NCBI RefSeq assembly: GCF_003984625.1
Contig: NZ_RWKH01000004.1
Span: forward strand, 124,001-188,000
Length of the DNA: 64,000 nucleotides
From: Variovorax sp. DXTD-1
Lineage (GTDB): Bacteria; Pseudomonadota; Gammaproteobacteria; Burkholderiales; Burkholderiaceae_C
Direction: 5' to 3'
Each line of letters begins with the position of its first letter. The first letter of the stretch is position 1. This document shows, one piece after another, positions 29,520-38,255 of the stretch. The translations under genes and the position numbers were made by a program. Under the pieces are notes generated by a model, which had not been told where the DNA came from, did not search any database, and was given only the letters and a program-made list of their open reading frames with translations.

Positions 29520-30857
29520 ATGGCACACGACGACTTTTCTTCCGCCAACGAGGCGCTGACGCCCTTGCCCGCGTCGCAGCGCGCGTTCGGCTGGCACGAC
29601 CACGCATCGCTCTGGTTCAGCCTGGGCGTCGGGCTGCTGGTAATGCAGATCGGCGCCTACCTGGTGCCGGCGGTGGGCACGCGCGACGCGACCATCGCCA
29701 TCGTGCTGGGCTCGCTGCTCGGCGCGGGCCTTCTGGCATGGACCGCGCGGCTGGGCTGCGAAACCGGCCTGGCGAGCGCCGGGCTGATGCACGCCACCTA
29801 CGGCAGCGCCTTCGCGCGGCTGCCGGTGCTGCTCAACATCGTGCAGCTGGTGGGCTGGACCACTTTCGAGCTCGTGATCATGCGCGAGGGCACGCAGGCC
29901 ATCGGCCAGCAGGCATTCGGTTTGACGCTCACCGGGCCGCTGGGCGGCGCCCTCACCACGCTGCTCTGGGGCGCGGTGCTGTTGGCGCTGCTCGCAGGTT
30001 CGATGGTCAAGCTGGTGCGTCGCTTCGTGAGCCGCTTCGGCCTGCCGCTGGTCGTGCTCTCTCTGCTCTGGCTCACCTGGCAGTTCGCGACGCGGCTCCA
30101 GGCCAAGGGGCTGGACGCCTTCTGGGCGCGGCCGGGTGCCGGCGGCATGGGCATGTTCGGCGCGTTGGACCTCGTGATCGCCATGCCGGTGTCATGGTTG
30201 CCGCTGGTGGCCGACTATGCCCGCCACGGCAAGCGCAGCGCGGGTGGTCTCGGCAGTGCATTCAGCGGCACCTGGCTGGGCTACGCGCTCGCCAACATCT
30301 GGTGCTATGCCCTCGGCGTGATGGTGGTGAGCGTGGCCGAGCCGGGCACGGGCCTGGTCACCGCACTGCTGCTCGCACAGGGCGGGCTGGTGGCGCTGGG
30401 CCTGATCCTGATCGACGAACTCGACAACGCATACGGCGATGTCTATTCGGGCTCGGTGTCGACGCACAGCCTGCTGCCGCGCTGGAGCGTGAAGCGATGG
30501 GGCCTGCTGCTGGCCGCGCTGTGCATTGCGCTCGCGCTGGTGCTGCCCATGCACACGCTCGAACCCTTCCTGCTGCTGCTGAGCTCGGTGTTCGTGCCGC
30601 TCTACGGCGTGATCCTGGGGCGGCTGGGTACAGGCCAGGCCGTCTCATCGGCCGGCAACCGCCGGGTCGACCTGGGCGCGGCGCTGATCTGGATTGCGGG
30701 CATCGCGGTCTATCACGCCTGTGCCAAATGGGCGCCGCAGTTCGGCTCGGCGCTTCCGACGCTGGCAGCCACCTTTCTGCTGGCGTGGATCAGCCGGCCC
30801 AAGCCGACGTCTACAACGGCAGGCGGTGCGTCGGTACTGGCGCAAAGCCGTGGTTGA
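29520..30857 (+). CDS. cytX: Putative hydroxymethylpyrimidine transporter CytX (NCS1 permease)
   Basis: This inner-membrane permease of 445 residues belongs to the cytosine/allantoin NCS1 family, with about twelve hydrophobic segments. FGWHDHASLWFSLGVGLLVM is the typical first helix region, and DLVIAMPVSWLPLVADYARHGK lies in the substrate path. CytX members are linked to thiamine by a TPP riboswitch, as here, and probably import the thiamine pyrimidine precursor. The start at 29520 has GGAG at ideal spacing. The last 47 bases overlap the 3' end of thiD on the other strand. Confidence 0.9.
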   Translation: MAHDDFSSANEALTPLPASQRAFGWHDHASLWFSLGVGLLVMQIGAYLVPAVGTRDATIAIVLGSLLGAGLLAWTARLGCETGLASAGLMHATYGSAFARLPVLLNIVQLVGWTTFELVIMREGTQAIGQQAFGLTLTGPLGGALTTLLWGAVLLALLAGSMVKLVRRFVSRFGLPLVVLSLLWLTWQFATRLQAKGLDAFWARPGAGGMGMFGALDLVIAMPVSWLPLVADYARHGKRSAGGLGSAFSGTWLGYALANIWCYALGVMVVSVAEPGTGLVTALLLAQGGLVALGLILIDELDNAYGDVYSGSVSTHSLLPRWSVKRWGLLLAALCIALALVLPMHTLEPFLLLLSSVFVPLYGVILGRLGTGQAVSSAGNRRVDLGAALIWIAGIAVYHACAKWAPQFGSALPTLAATFLLAWISRPKPTSTTAGGASVLAQSRG

Positions 30858-31671
30858 GCGGACCGTGTCCCGCACCGATGCGCACATTCGCACCCGCGGC
30901 CATGGCGCCGAGCACGAACGCGCGTGCGTGCTCCACGGCCTCGGGCAACGCCAAGCCCAGCGCCAGGTGCGCGGCAATCGCGGACGACAGCGTGCAGCCG
31001 GTGCCATGCAGATTGCGGCTCGCGATGCGGGCCGAGGCCAAACGCTTGCGGACGCCACCGCGCCCCAACAGCACGTCGACCACTTCGTCGCCGGGCAAGT
31101 GGCCGCCCTTGAGCAGCACGACTTGCGCGCCGAGCGCCAGCAATTCTTCGGCCGCATCGTCGAGCGCATCGATGCCGTCGATGGCATGGCCGATGAGCAA
31201 GGCGGCCTCGTCGAGATTGGGCGTGATCACCATGGCGCGCGGGAACAGCTCGCGCACCAGCACCTGCACCGTCTCGGCAGCAATCAGGCGGTCGCCGCTG
31301 GTCGCGACCATCACCGGGTCGAGCACCACGTTGGGCAGCCGGTAGTGATCGATGGCCCAGGCCACCACGTCGACCACCTCGGGCGCATGCAGCATGCCGA
31401 GCTTGACCGCATCGACGCCGATGTCTTCGACCACCGCCTGGATCTGCGCCTTGAGAAAAGCCGGCGGCACGCCGTGAATGCCCGACACGCCGAGCGTGTT
31501 CTGCGCGGTGAGCGCGGTGATGGCCGTCATGCCGTAGCAGCCGAGCGCCGCGAAGGTCTTCAGATCAGCCTGGATACCGGCACCGCCGCCGCTGTCGGAG
31601 CCGGCGATCGAGAGCACGCGCGCATAGCGCAGGGGCGCTTGCGGCGCGGCGTCGGAAAGTGCGTGGGTCAT
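30811..31671 (-). CDS. thiD: Hydroxymethylpyrimidine/phosphomethylpyrimidine kinase
   Basis: ThiD phosphorylates HMP and HMP-P to HMP-PP in thiamine synthesis and salvage. The 286-residue ribokinase-fold protein shows VLSIAGSDSGGGAGIQADLKTF near its N-terminus, the LDPVMVATSGDRL motif and the ATP-site pattern NLHGTGCTLSSAIAAHLALG with the catalytic Asp neighbourhood near the C-terminus. The start at 31671 gives the usual length; the extension to 31824 would read through a repeat element. It runs antisense to the rest of the thi locus, and its tail overlaps cytX by 47 bases. Confidence 0.95.
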   Translation of the reverse strand: MTHALSDAAPQAPLRYARVLSIAGSDSGGGAGIQADLKTFAALGCYGMTAITALTAQNTLGVSGIHGVPPAFLKAQIQAVVEDIGVDAVKLGMLHAPEVVDVVAWAIDHYRLPNVVLDPVMVATSGDRLIAAETVQVLVRELFPRAMVITPNLDEAALLIGHAIDGIDALDDAAEELLALGAQVVLLKGGHLPGDEVVDVLLGRGGVRKRLASARIASRNLHGTGCTLSSAIAAHLALGLALPEAVEHARAFVLGAMAAGANVRIGAGHGPLNHGFAPVPTHRLPL

Positions 31672-31700
31672 ATCGAAAATTATCGGCGACTGGCCCTGCC

Positions 31701-31807
31701 TTGCTCCCTCCCCTTCCGGGGGAGGGGTGGGGTGGGGGCAAGCGGCGTATGCATCGGGCGCTCTGGCTGCCCCCATCCCGGCCTTCCCCCAGAGGGGGAA
31801 GGAGCAA
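31701..31807. repeat. Inverted pair of 40-base GC-rich repeat units (REP/BIME-like)
   Basis: Unit one (31701-31740) and the reverse complement of unit two (31768-31807) match at 33 of 40 positions, beginning TTGCTCC and ending TGGGGGCA. Each unit can itself fold as a hairpin (CCTCCCC/GGGGAGG type). The pair fills the 140-base gap between the divergent thiD and thiO. The Shine-Dalgarno AAGGAG of thiO (31799-31804) lies inside unit two. Confidence 0.75.
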
Positions 31808-31811
31808 AGCC

Positions 31812-32903
31812 ATGAGCCTTCCATTTCAATCCGCCGCCATCCTCGGCGCGGGGCTGATGGGCCGGCTGCTCGCGGTCACGCTGGCGCGGGCGGGTTGCAA
31901 GGTCGAGCTGTTCGAAGCAGGCAGCCCCGAGGCGGAAGGCGCGGCCGCGCGGGTGGCGGCCGCAATGCTCGCGCCGCTGGCCGAGTCGGCCGTGACCCCG
32001 GTGTCTGTCGTGCGCATGGGCCAGTACGCGTTGAGCCGCTGGCCCGAACTGCTGGCGCCGCTGGCACAACCTGTGTTCTTCCAGCGCGAAGGCACGCTGG
32101 TGCTGTGGCATCGGCAGGATGCCGCCGAGGCAACGCGGCTCGCGCGCGTGCTGGCCCGAACCGGCGCACAGGTGCCCGAACTCGCCGCGATGCAGACGCT
32201 CGACGGCTTGGGCATTGCCGCGCTGGAACCTTCGCTGGGCCAGCGCTTCGCACAAGGGTTGTTCCTTCCGGGCGAAGGCCAGCTCGACAACCGTGCATTG
32301 CTTGCCGCACTGCTCGCTACGTTGCAAGCCAGCCCCGATGTGAAACTGCATTGGCAATCGCCACGCGCACCGGAAGATTTTTCTCCAGGCACGCCCGGCC
32401 AGCCCGAGCGAGTGATCGATTGCCGCGGCCTCGGCGCCAAGCCTCAATGGAGCGCACTGCGCGGCGTTCGCGGCGAAGTCATTCGCGTGCATGCACCGGA
32501 GGTGGCATTGCAGCGGCCGACGCGGCTGGTGCATCCCCGCTATCCGCTCTATATCGCGCCCAAGCCCGGCGGCGTGTTCGTGATTGGCGCGACCGAAATC
32601 GAATCGGACGACATGTCGCCTGCCAGCGTGCGCTCCACGCTCGAGCTGCTGAGCGCCGCCTATGCGGTGCACAGCGGTTTTGCCGAAGCCCGCATCCTGG
32701 AGATTGCAACGCAGTGCCGCCCCACGCTGCCCGACAACCTGCCCGCCATCCGACAGCCGCACCCACGCGTGCTGCAGATCAACGGGCTGTACCGCCACGG
32801 TTTCATGATCGCGCCCGCCGTGCTCGACGCCGCCATGGAGCTGCTGATGCATGGCCGCTCCGCGCTCGCGCAAAGCCTTGGCCTGGAGATTTTCGACACA
32901 TGA
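31812..32903 (+). CDS. thiO: Glycine oxidase ThiO
   Basis: ThiO makes the dehydroglycine that is built into the thiazole ring of thiamine. The 363-residue FAD protein has AAILGAGLMGRLLAVTLARA (dinucleotide motif) and the Glu of VELFEAG that binds ribose. It has a C-terminal GLYRHGFMIAPAVLDAA segment typical of the DAO superfamily, with Arg in QCRPTLPDNLP as a probable carboxylate ligand. The gene order thiO-thiS-thiG-thiE is the classical one. AAGGAG seven bases before the ATG sets the start. Its stop overlaps the thiS start (ATGA). Confidence 0.93.
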   Translation: MSLPFQSAAILGAGLMGRLLAVTLARAGCKVELFEAGSPEAEGAAARVAAAMLAPLAESAVTPVSVVRMGQYALSRWPELLAPLAQPVFFQREGTLVLWHRQDAAEATRLARVLARTGAQVPELAAMQTLDGLGIAALEPSLGQRFAQGLFLPGEGQLDNRALLAALLATLQASPDVKLHWQSPRAPEDFSPGTPGQPERVIDCRGLGAKPQWSALRGVRGEVIRVHAPEVALQRPTRLVHPRYPLYIAPKPGGVFVIGATEIESDDMSPASVRSTLELLSAAYAVHSGFAEARILEIATQCRPTLPDNLPAIRQPHPRVLQINGLYRHGFMIAPAVLDAAMELLMHGRSALAQSLGLEIFDT

Positions 32904-33103
32904 CGATCGACGTGCTGATCAACGACAAGCCTTTTGCGCTACCCGAAAGCGCCACGCTGGTGGATGCGCTCGCCGCGCTGAACGCCGTGCCGCCTTTTGC
33001 GGTGGCCGTGAACCGCGAATTCGTACCGCGCTCAGCCTATGCGGCGCGCGCACTGCAACCCCAAGACCGCATCGAAGTGATCCGCCCTGTGACCGGCGGG
33101 TGA
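32900..33103 (+). CDS. thiS: Sulfur carrier protein ThiS
   Basis: This is a 67-residue ubiquitin-like protein that carries sulfur as a C-terminal thiocarboxylate to ThiG. The N-terminal strand MTIDVLINDKPF, the ATLVDALAALN helix, FAVAVNREFVPRS and the mandatory Gly-Gly C-terminus (PVTGG) are all present. It overlaps thiO by four bases and precedes thiG by 33 bases. Confidence 0.95.
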   Translation: MTIDVLINDKPFALPESATLVDALAALNAVPPFAVAVNREFVPRSAYAARALQPQDRIEVIRPVTGG

Positions 33104-33136
33104 AAAAACGACATAGCGACGGAGACAACACACACC

Positions 33137-33964
33137 ATGACCACCTCTTCAATCTCTTCCATTCCAGACGGCGATCCGCTGGTTCTGTATGGCCAGACCT
33201 TCCACAGCCGCCTGCTGCTGGGGACCGCGCGCTATCCCTCGCCGGACCTGCTCGAAGCCGCCGTGAAGCGCGCCAAACCCGCGATGCTGACCGCCTCCCT
33301 GCGGCGCCAGTCCGCGAGCCCCGGCGCAAGCGACAGCGGCAATGGCTTCTGGGAACTGCTGCGCCGCCTTGCGGTGCCGGTACTGCCCAACACCGCCGGC
33401 TGCCACAGCGTGCAAGAAGTGATTGCCACGGCGCAGATGGCGCGCGAGCTTTTCGACACGCCGTGGATCAAGCTCGAACTCATCGGCGACGACTACACGC
33501 TGCAGCCGGACACGCTGAACCTTGTCGATGCCGCATCGCAGCTGATTCGCGACGGCTTCCAGGTGCTGCCCTATTGCACCGAAGACCTGGTGCTGTGCCA
33601 GCGCCTTGTCGACGTGGGTTGCCAGGCGGTCATGCCGTGGGCCGCGCCCATCGGAACCGGACGCGGCCCCGTGAACCCCTACGCTCTGCAGTTGCTGCGC
33701 GAGCGGCTGAGCGTGCCGATGCTGGTCGATGCGGGCCTGGGCCTGCCCTCGCACGCCTGCCAGGTCATGGAATGGGGCTACGACGGCGTGCTGCTCAACA
33801 CGGCGGTTGCGCTCGCGCAAGACCCGGTGTCGATGGCGGGCGCCTTCGCAGACGCGGTGCAGGCCGGCCGCGCCGCTTACCGCTCCGGCGCCATGGCCGC
33901 GCAAGACTCCGCGCAACCGAGCACGCCGGTGCTCGGCACACCCTTCTGGCATCACGCAGCATGA
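33137..33964 (+). CDS. thiG: Thiazole synthase ThiG
   Basis: ThiG condenses deoxyxylulose 5-phosphate, dehydroglycine and ThiS sulfur into the thiazole phosphate. The 275-residue TIM barrel has [17 protein letters not shown] near the N-terminus, [20 protein letters not shown], the [10 protein letters not shown] motif with the Schiff-base Lys, and [20 protein letters not shown] for phosphate binding. The C-terminal [20 protein letters not shown] and [13 protein letters not shown] complete the signature. It is coupled to thiE by an ATGA overlap. Confidence 0.96.
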   Translation: MTTSSISSIPDGDPLVLYGQTFHSRLLLGTARYPSPDLLEAAVKRAKPAMLTASLRRQSASPGASDSGNGFWELLRRLAVPVLPNTAGCHSVQEVIATAQMARELFDTPWIKLELIGDDYTLQPDTLNLVDAASQLIRDGFQVLPYCTEDLVLCQRLVDVGCQAVMPWAAPIGTGRGPVNPYALQLLRERLSVPMLVDAGLGLPSHACQVMEWGYDGVLLNTAVALAQDPVSMAGAFADAVQAGRAAYRSGAMAAQDSAQPSTPVLGTPFWHHAA

Positions 33965-34893
33965 CCGCATTGAACGACCATCGGGCTGTTGCCCACGCCA
34001 TCGTCGCGGCCCATGGGCTGCGCTTCGGTGCCATCACGGCCGCGGCCATTTCGGCGGGCAGCTTTTCCTCGGACGACCCGGTGTACCGCGGCGCGAAGCA
34101 GGCCTGCACGGCGCTCGGCTTCATCGACATCGACGCCGAATGCCTCGCGCAAGCGTGGTGGGCACAGACGGTGCGAACCGGCGCATTCGATGCCAGCCAA
34201 TGGCCCGAGACGCCTGCCGACTTCGGCATGCGTGCGTTCCCCCCCACGGCGCGCAACGACGCGTTTGCGCCCTGCCCCGAACGGCTCGGCCTCTACGCTG
34301 TGTTGCCAGACGCGCAATGGGTCGGCCGCATGGCGCGAGCGGGCGTGCCCACCGTGCAGCTGCGCTTCAAGTCGGACGATGCGGCAACCATCGAATGCGA
34401 AGTGCAGGCTGCGGTCGACGCCGTGCGCGGCACCGGCGCGCTGCTTTTCATCAACGACCATTGGCAGACGGCCATCGCCGCGGGTGCGTACGGCGTGCAT
34501 CTTGGCCAGGAAGACCTCGATGCGCTCTCGCCTGCACAGGTGCGGCAGATCCGCGATGCGGGCCTGCGTCTCGGCGTCAGCACCCACGGCTATGCCGAGA
34601 TGGTGCGTGCCGATGCGGTGAGCCCGAGCTACATCGCCATGGGTGCGGTGTACCCAACCACCCTCAAGAAGATGGCGACGGCCCCGCAGGGCGTGGCACG
34701 GCTTGCGGCCTATGCGCGCCTGTTGCGCGGCTATCCGCAAGTGGGCATCGGCGGCATCGATGCAGTGCGCCTGCCCGAAGTGCTTGCCACCGGCGTCGGT
34801 TCCGTTGCCGTGGTGCGCGCGCTTGTCACCGCAGAAGACCCCGAGGCCACGGCCGCGCAATGGATGGCGGCCATGAGTGCAGCCTCCGCATGA
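33961..34893 (+). CDS. thiE: Thiamine phosphate synthase ThiE with N-terminal extension
   Basis: ThiE joins HMP-PP and thiazole phosphate. The catalytic TIM barrel occupies about residues 105-310, with [48 protein letters not shown], the phosphate motif [15 protein letters not shown] and [23 protein letters not shown]. The first 105 residues are extra compared with the usual protein of about 210 residues and resemble nothing I can name with confidence. A related long form occurs in other Burkholderiales, as far as I recall. It starts within the thiG stop codon. Confidence 0.9.
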   Translation: MTALNDHRAVAHAIVAAHGLRFGAITAAAISAGSFSSDDPVYRGAKQACTALGFIDIDAECLAQAWWAQTVRTGAFDASQWPETPADFGMRAFPPTARNDAFAPCPERLGLYAVLPDAQWVGRMARAGVPTVQLRFKSDDAATIECEVQAAVDAVRGTGALLFINDHWQTAIAAGAYGVHLGQEDLDALSPAQVRQIRDAGLRLGVSTHGYAEMVRADAVSPSYIAMGAVYPTTLKKMATAPQGVARLAAYARLLRGYPQVGIGGIDAVRLPEVLATGVGSVAVVRALVTAEDPEATAAQWMAAMSAASA

Positions 34894-34903
34894 ACAGAAC
34901 CAG

Positions 34904-37066
34904 ATGACAACAAAGCAGTTCCTTTTTCCCGCATGGCCGCTGTCGCCCGTTTCGCGCGCAATGGCCGCCGCCTTCCTTCTGGCCGCCTGCGGCGCGCATG
35001 CCCAGCAGCAAGCCGAGTTACCCGCCATCACGGTGAACGAAAGCAACGCGGCGCCGCAAGCCGATGTGAGCGGCTTCGGCGACGTGCCGTTGCGCGAGTT
35101 GCCGCTTTCGGCCACGGTGATCGACAGCACGCAGCTTCGCGCGAGCGGCGCGCGCCGACTTGCCGACCTCACGCAGTTCGACGCCTCGGTGACCGATGCC
35201 TACAACTCGGCCGGCTACTGGGACTACCTGACCGTGCGCGGCTTTGTGCTGGACAACCGCTTCAACTACCGGCGCGAGGGCTTGCCGATCAGCGCCGAGA
35301 CATCGATTCCACTCGACAACAAGGAGCGCGTTGAAATCTTGCGCGGCACCAGCGGCATTCAGGCCGGCACCAGCGCGCCCGGCGGGCTGATCAACTACGG
35401 GGTCAAGCGGCCAACCGAACAAGACCTGCGCACGCTGCGCCTGGAAACCACCAGCCGCGGCAGCGTGCTCGGCGCGCTCGATCTTGGCGGGCGCTTCGGT
35501 GCAAATCGCAAATTTGGTTACCGGCTCAACGTGGTGAACGAAAACCTCAAGCCGCTCACGCACAACCTCGACGGCAACCGCAACATGTTTTCGCTGGCCG
35601 GCGACTGGCGCATCACGCGCGACTCGGTGCTCGAATTCGAAATCGAGCGCAGCCACAAGACGCAGCCCAGCCAGAACGGATTCAGCCTGCTGGGCAACAC
35701 GCTGCCCGCACCGGTCGATCCGAAAATCAACCTGAACAACCAGCCGTGGTCGCAGCCTTCGGAATTCAATGCGCTCACCGGCAGCGTGCGCTTCAGCCAG
35801 GCGCGCAATGCCGACTGGCGCTGGAGCGCGCAGATCGGACAGCAGCGGCTCAAGAGCGATGACCGCCTGGCCTACGCGTTCGGCTGCGGCGCCGAGGGCA
35901 ACTACGACCGCTACTGCTCCGACGGCACTTTCGACTTCTACGACTTTCGCAGCGAGAACGAGCGGCGCACGCAGACCGCCGGCAGCCTGAACCTCAAGGG
36001 CAACGTGATGACCGGCAGCGTGCGGCACGAGCTGGGCTTCGGGTTGCTCGCAAGCCGCGTGCGCAACCGCTTTCAGAACCAGGCCTACAACTACGCCGGC
36101 ATCGGCAGCATCTGGGCCACGGCCGTGGTGCCGCCGAGCCCCGACGCGCTCACACCGCAGACCCATCGCGACGAGCGTTCGACCGAACTCTCGGTGCAGG
36201 ATGCGATCCGCTGGAACGACCGCTTCACCACCTGGCTCGGCGCGCGCCATACGCGGCTCGATCGCAGCAGCATTGGCAACGACGGCTCGAGCCCGACAGG
36301 CTACAAGCAAGGCGTGACCACGCCGTGGGTTGCTGTCAGCTACGCCATCCAGCCCGGATTGCTCGCCTATGGAAGCTGGGGCAAAGGCGTCGAATCACAG
36401 GTCGTGCCGAACAGGGGTGACCAGTACAGCAACGCAGGCCAGGCGTTGCCCGCGTTGACGTCACGCCAGTGGGAACTGGGGCTCAAGGGCGGCAGCGATG
36501 TCTTCAACTGGCAACTCGCATGGTTCGACATCAAGCGGCCGATGACCAATCTCGATGCCTGCAACCGGCTCTTCATTACGCCGTGCGATGGCCGCTACGA
36601 CGGCAGCGCGGTGCACCGCGGGCTCGAGGCGGGCGCGCAATGGAACACGGGGACCTGGCGTCTCGGCGGCAGCGTCACGCTGATGGATGCCAAGCGCCGC
36701 AGCAGCACCGCTGAGCCAGCTATCAACGGCCAATGGCCCACCAATGTGCCCAAGCAGGTGCTGCGCGCGCAGGCGGCCTACCGGGTCGCGTCGGTGCCGG
36801 GCCTCGAGGTCTTGGGACAGCTTTCGCACGAAGGCCGTCGCAACGTATTGCCCGATGGTTCGATCACGTTGCCCTCGTGGACGCGTGTCGATGCGGTGCT
36901 GCGCTACGACATCAAGCTGCGCGGCGTGCAGACGAGCTGGAGCATCGCCGTCGACAACCTGTTCGATCGCCGCTACTGGAAAGAATCGCCCTACCAGTTC
37001 GGCCATGTCTACCTCTTTCCCGGAGCGCCGCGCACGCTGCGCCTGGGCTTGAGCGTGTCGCTCTGA
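34904..37066 (+). CDS. TonB-dependent outer-membrane receptor in the thiamine operon
   Basis: The 720-residue protein has a signal peptide ending near AHAQ (about residue 38). A plug domain follows (LSATVIDSTQLRASGARRL and YLTVRGFVLDNRFNYRREGL), with the VEILRGTSGIQAGTSAPGG motif. The 22-strand barrel ends in the C-terminal aromatic-poor sequence RLGLSVSL. Plug features resemble the siderophore receptor group. However, it lies 10 bases after thiE within a riboswitch-led locus, so uptake of thiamine or a precursor is a better guess than iron. The start at 34904 follows the thiE stop. Confidence 0.88.
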   Translation: MTTKQFLFPAWPLSPVSRAMAAAFLLAACGAHAQQQAELPAITVNESNAAPQADVSGFGDVPLRELPLSATVIDSTQLRASGARRLADLTQFDASVTDAYNSAGYWDYLTVRGFVLDNRFNYRREGLPISAETSIPLDNKERVEILRGTSGIQAGTSAPGGLINYGVKRPTEQDLRTLRLETTSRGSVLGALDLGGRFGANRKFGYRLNVVNENLKPLTHNLDGNRNMFSLAGDWRITRDSVLEFEIERSHKTQPSQNGFSLLGNTLPAPVDPKINLNNQPWSQPSEFNALTGSVRFSQARNADWRWSAQIGQQRLKSDDRLAYAFGCGAEGNYDRYCSDGTFDFYDFRSENERRTQTAGSLNLKGNVMTGSVRHELGFGLLASRVRNRFQNQAYNYAGIGSIWATAVVPPSPDALTPQTHRDERSTELSVQDAIRWNDRFTTWLGARHTRLDRSSIGNDGSSPTGYKQGVTTPWVAVSYAIQPGLLAYGSWGKGVESQVVPNRGDQYSNAGQALPALTSRQWELGLKGGSDVFNWQLAWFDIKRPMTNLDACNRLFITPCDGRYDGSAVHRGLEAGAQWNTGTWRLGGSVTLMDAKRRSSTAEPAINGQWPTNVPKQVLRAQAAYRVASVPGLEVLGQLSHEGRRNVLPDGSITLPSWTRVDAVLRYDIKLRGVQTSWSIAVDNLFDRRYWKESPYQFGHVYLFPGAPRTLRLGLSVSL

Positions 37067-37139
37067 GCGACGCTCGAAAAAATCTGCAGAAATTTATCGC
37101 GGCCGTATTCGCGCACCCGAAAGGCTCAAAAAACCACGC

Positions 37140-37145
37140 TATAAT
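37140..37145 (+). promoter_or_regulatory. -10 element of the tRNA-Asn promoter
   Basis: TATAAT lies 11 bases before the first base of the tRNA. No convincing -35 hexamer is seen at the proper distance. Confidence 0.5.
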
Positions 37146-37156
37146 CTGAGGCTTGT

Positions 37157-37232
37157 TCCTCGATAGCTCAGTTGGTAGAGCGCCGGACTGTTAATCCGTA
37201 GGTCCCTGGTTCGAGCCCAGGTCGAGGAGCCA
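37157..37232 (+). tRNA. tRNA-Asn (anticodon GTT)
   Basis: The 76-base gene has acceptor arms TCCTCGA and TCGAGGA, the D-arm AGCTCAGTTGGTAGAG, anticodon GTT at 37190-37192 in the loop CTGTTAA, the T-arm GGTTCGAGCCC, discriminator G, and an encoded CCA at 37230-37232. It folds as a complete cloverleaf by eye. Confidence 0.98.
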
Positions 37233-37254
37233 CTACAAGCCGCAAGGCCTCTGG

Positions 37255-37288
37255 ATGCCCCGCTACCCAAAAGGTAGCGGGGCATTTC
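37255..37288 (+). terminator. Intrinsic terminator after tRNA-Asn
   Basis: ATGCCCCGCTACC (37255-37267) and GGTAGCGGGGCAT (37273-37285) form a perfect 13-pair stem around a CAAAA loop, followed by TTT. It may also serve the convergent small gene at 37331-37621. Confidence 0.85.
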
Positions 37289-37330
37289 CATTTTCAGGCG
37301 GCTATTTGGCATCGCCAAAAGGCAGTGCGT

Positions 37331-37621
37331 TCAAGCCAACGAAGAACGCCGCATCTTGTTTCTGGCGATCTGCAGCGTCCTCGCCATTCGCCGGGGTTCA
37401 TGCAGCATCTTGTTGATTTCCGCCAAGCCGTCTTCGGTGATGCGCGTCACCGTGGCTGTCCGGGCAATGTGGTACTTGCCACCTGCATCGGACGCCGGCG
37501 CGATGTCCGCTTCGACAAGCCCGGTGGCTTTCAACACGCTCACATATTGAACATCTTCGGGTCTCGTCACCACCTTGGGCAGCAAGGCAGTCTGCAGGCT
37601 TAGCAAGTAGAACAACGGCAT
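37331..37621 (-). CDS. Small conserved-looking protein, possible winged-helix
   Basis: This 96-residue protein is not assigned to a named family. It has a balanced composition, a hydrophobic start MPLFYLLSLQTALLPK, then PEDVQYVSVLKATGLVEADI and an ATVTRITEDGLAEINKML stretch. The last two together resemble the recognition helix and wing of winged-helix regulators. GAGG lies about 11 bases upstream of the ATG, and the shared terminator stands behind it. Codon use fits the chromosome better than the neighbouring short frames do. I think it is real but cannot give a function. Confidence 0.55.
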   Translation of the reverse strand: MPLFYLLSLQTALLPKVVTRPEDVQYVSVLKATGLVEADIAPASDAGGKYHIARTATVTRITEDGLAEINKMLHEPRRMARTLQIARNKMRRSSLA

Positions 37622-37789
37622 GGCTGAACCTCGTTGGATGCGTTTTTTTCTTCGATGCCGACACCTGCCCGCATCGCTCCGTCATGGAGGACTCGAAGGT
37701 ATCGCCTTGCCCTGCCCACCTTGTCAGACAGCAGTCTTGGAGCGGGTAGGATATGGGAAGTATTCACATTTATTGGAGCACACCATGAA

Positions 37790-37936
37790 ATGCCAGCGCT
37801 GCCCCTTGGCCCTTGCCGCCAGTGCAAGGAGCACTCGGCACGCCCTTGGCAATATGACGGCCCCTACTATGCGTCGCCCCAGCCAGTGGAGCCACCCACT
37901 GTCGTCATACAGCCTCAGATCGTGATCCGGCCGTAG
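37790..37936 (+). CDS. Possible 48-residue peptide with C-x-x-C
   Basis: The frame MPALPLGPCRQCKEHSARPW and onward has a C-x-x-C pair, an aromatic middle (WQYDGPYYASP) and a Pro/Val-rich end. A second ATG at 37785, better placed behind GGAG, opens another frame that reads less like protein. It could be a genuine small protein, or the relic of a gene with a frameshift near its start. Confidence 0.25.
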   Translation: MPALPLGPCRQCKEHSARPWQYDGPYYASPQPVEPPTVVIQPQIVIRP

Positions 37937-38091
37937 GCATTTGCGCGCCCGAAGACAACCAGGCGCGCGGGCTGGACGCAGGTGCTCGGCTCGTGGGGCC
38001 GCATCGACCGCGATGGCAAAGCCGCCAAGCTCAAGCGCGACCTCGTCGGGTTCTTTGCAAAGGTGGGAGATCTCATCCCGTGCTCAAGCAA

Positions 38092-38117
38092 AAAAAACCC
38101 AGCCCGAAGGCTGGGCG
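38092..38117 (-). terminator. Hairpin with T-run, minus-strand orientation
   Basis: CCCAGCC-CGAA-GGCTGGG is preceded on the plus strand by a run of A, so on the minus strand it reads as an intrinsic terminator. No minus-strand gene is found on its upstream side, which adds to the impression of a decayed region. Confidence 0.6.
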
Positions 38118-38255
38118 GAAGCCCTGACGATGTCGCCACGTCAAGGGCCCCGAGAGGAAAAACCAAGGATCGGGGCAACGGCAAATTAGGTTTGGAGGGC
38201 CGGCCGGGTTGTCGGACTTGGCCGACTTATGGGCCGGAAACCAGCCCGGCAATGA

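Noticed and set aside
37785..37922. Frame starting MKCQRCPLALAAS at 37785
   Set aside because: It has the better-placed ribosome site, but its composition looks random after the first residues. The overlapping frame from 37790 is a little more protein-like, so neither is firm.
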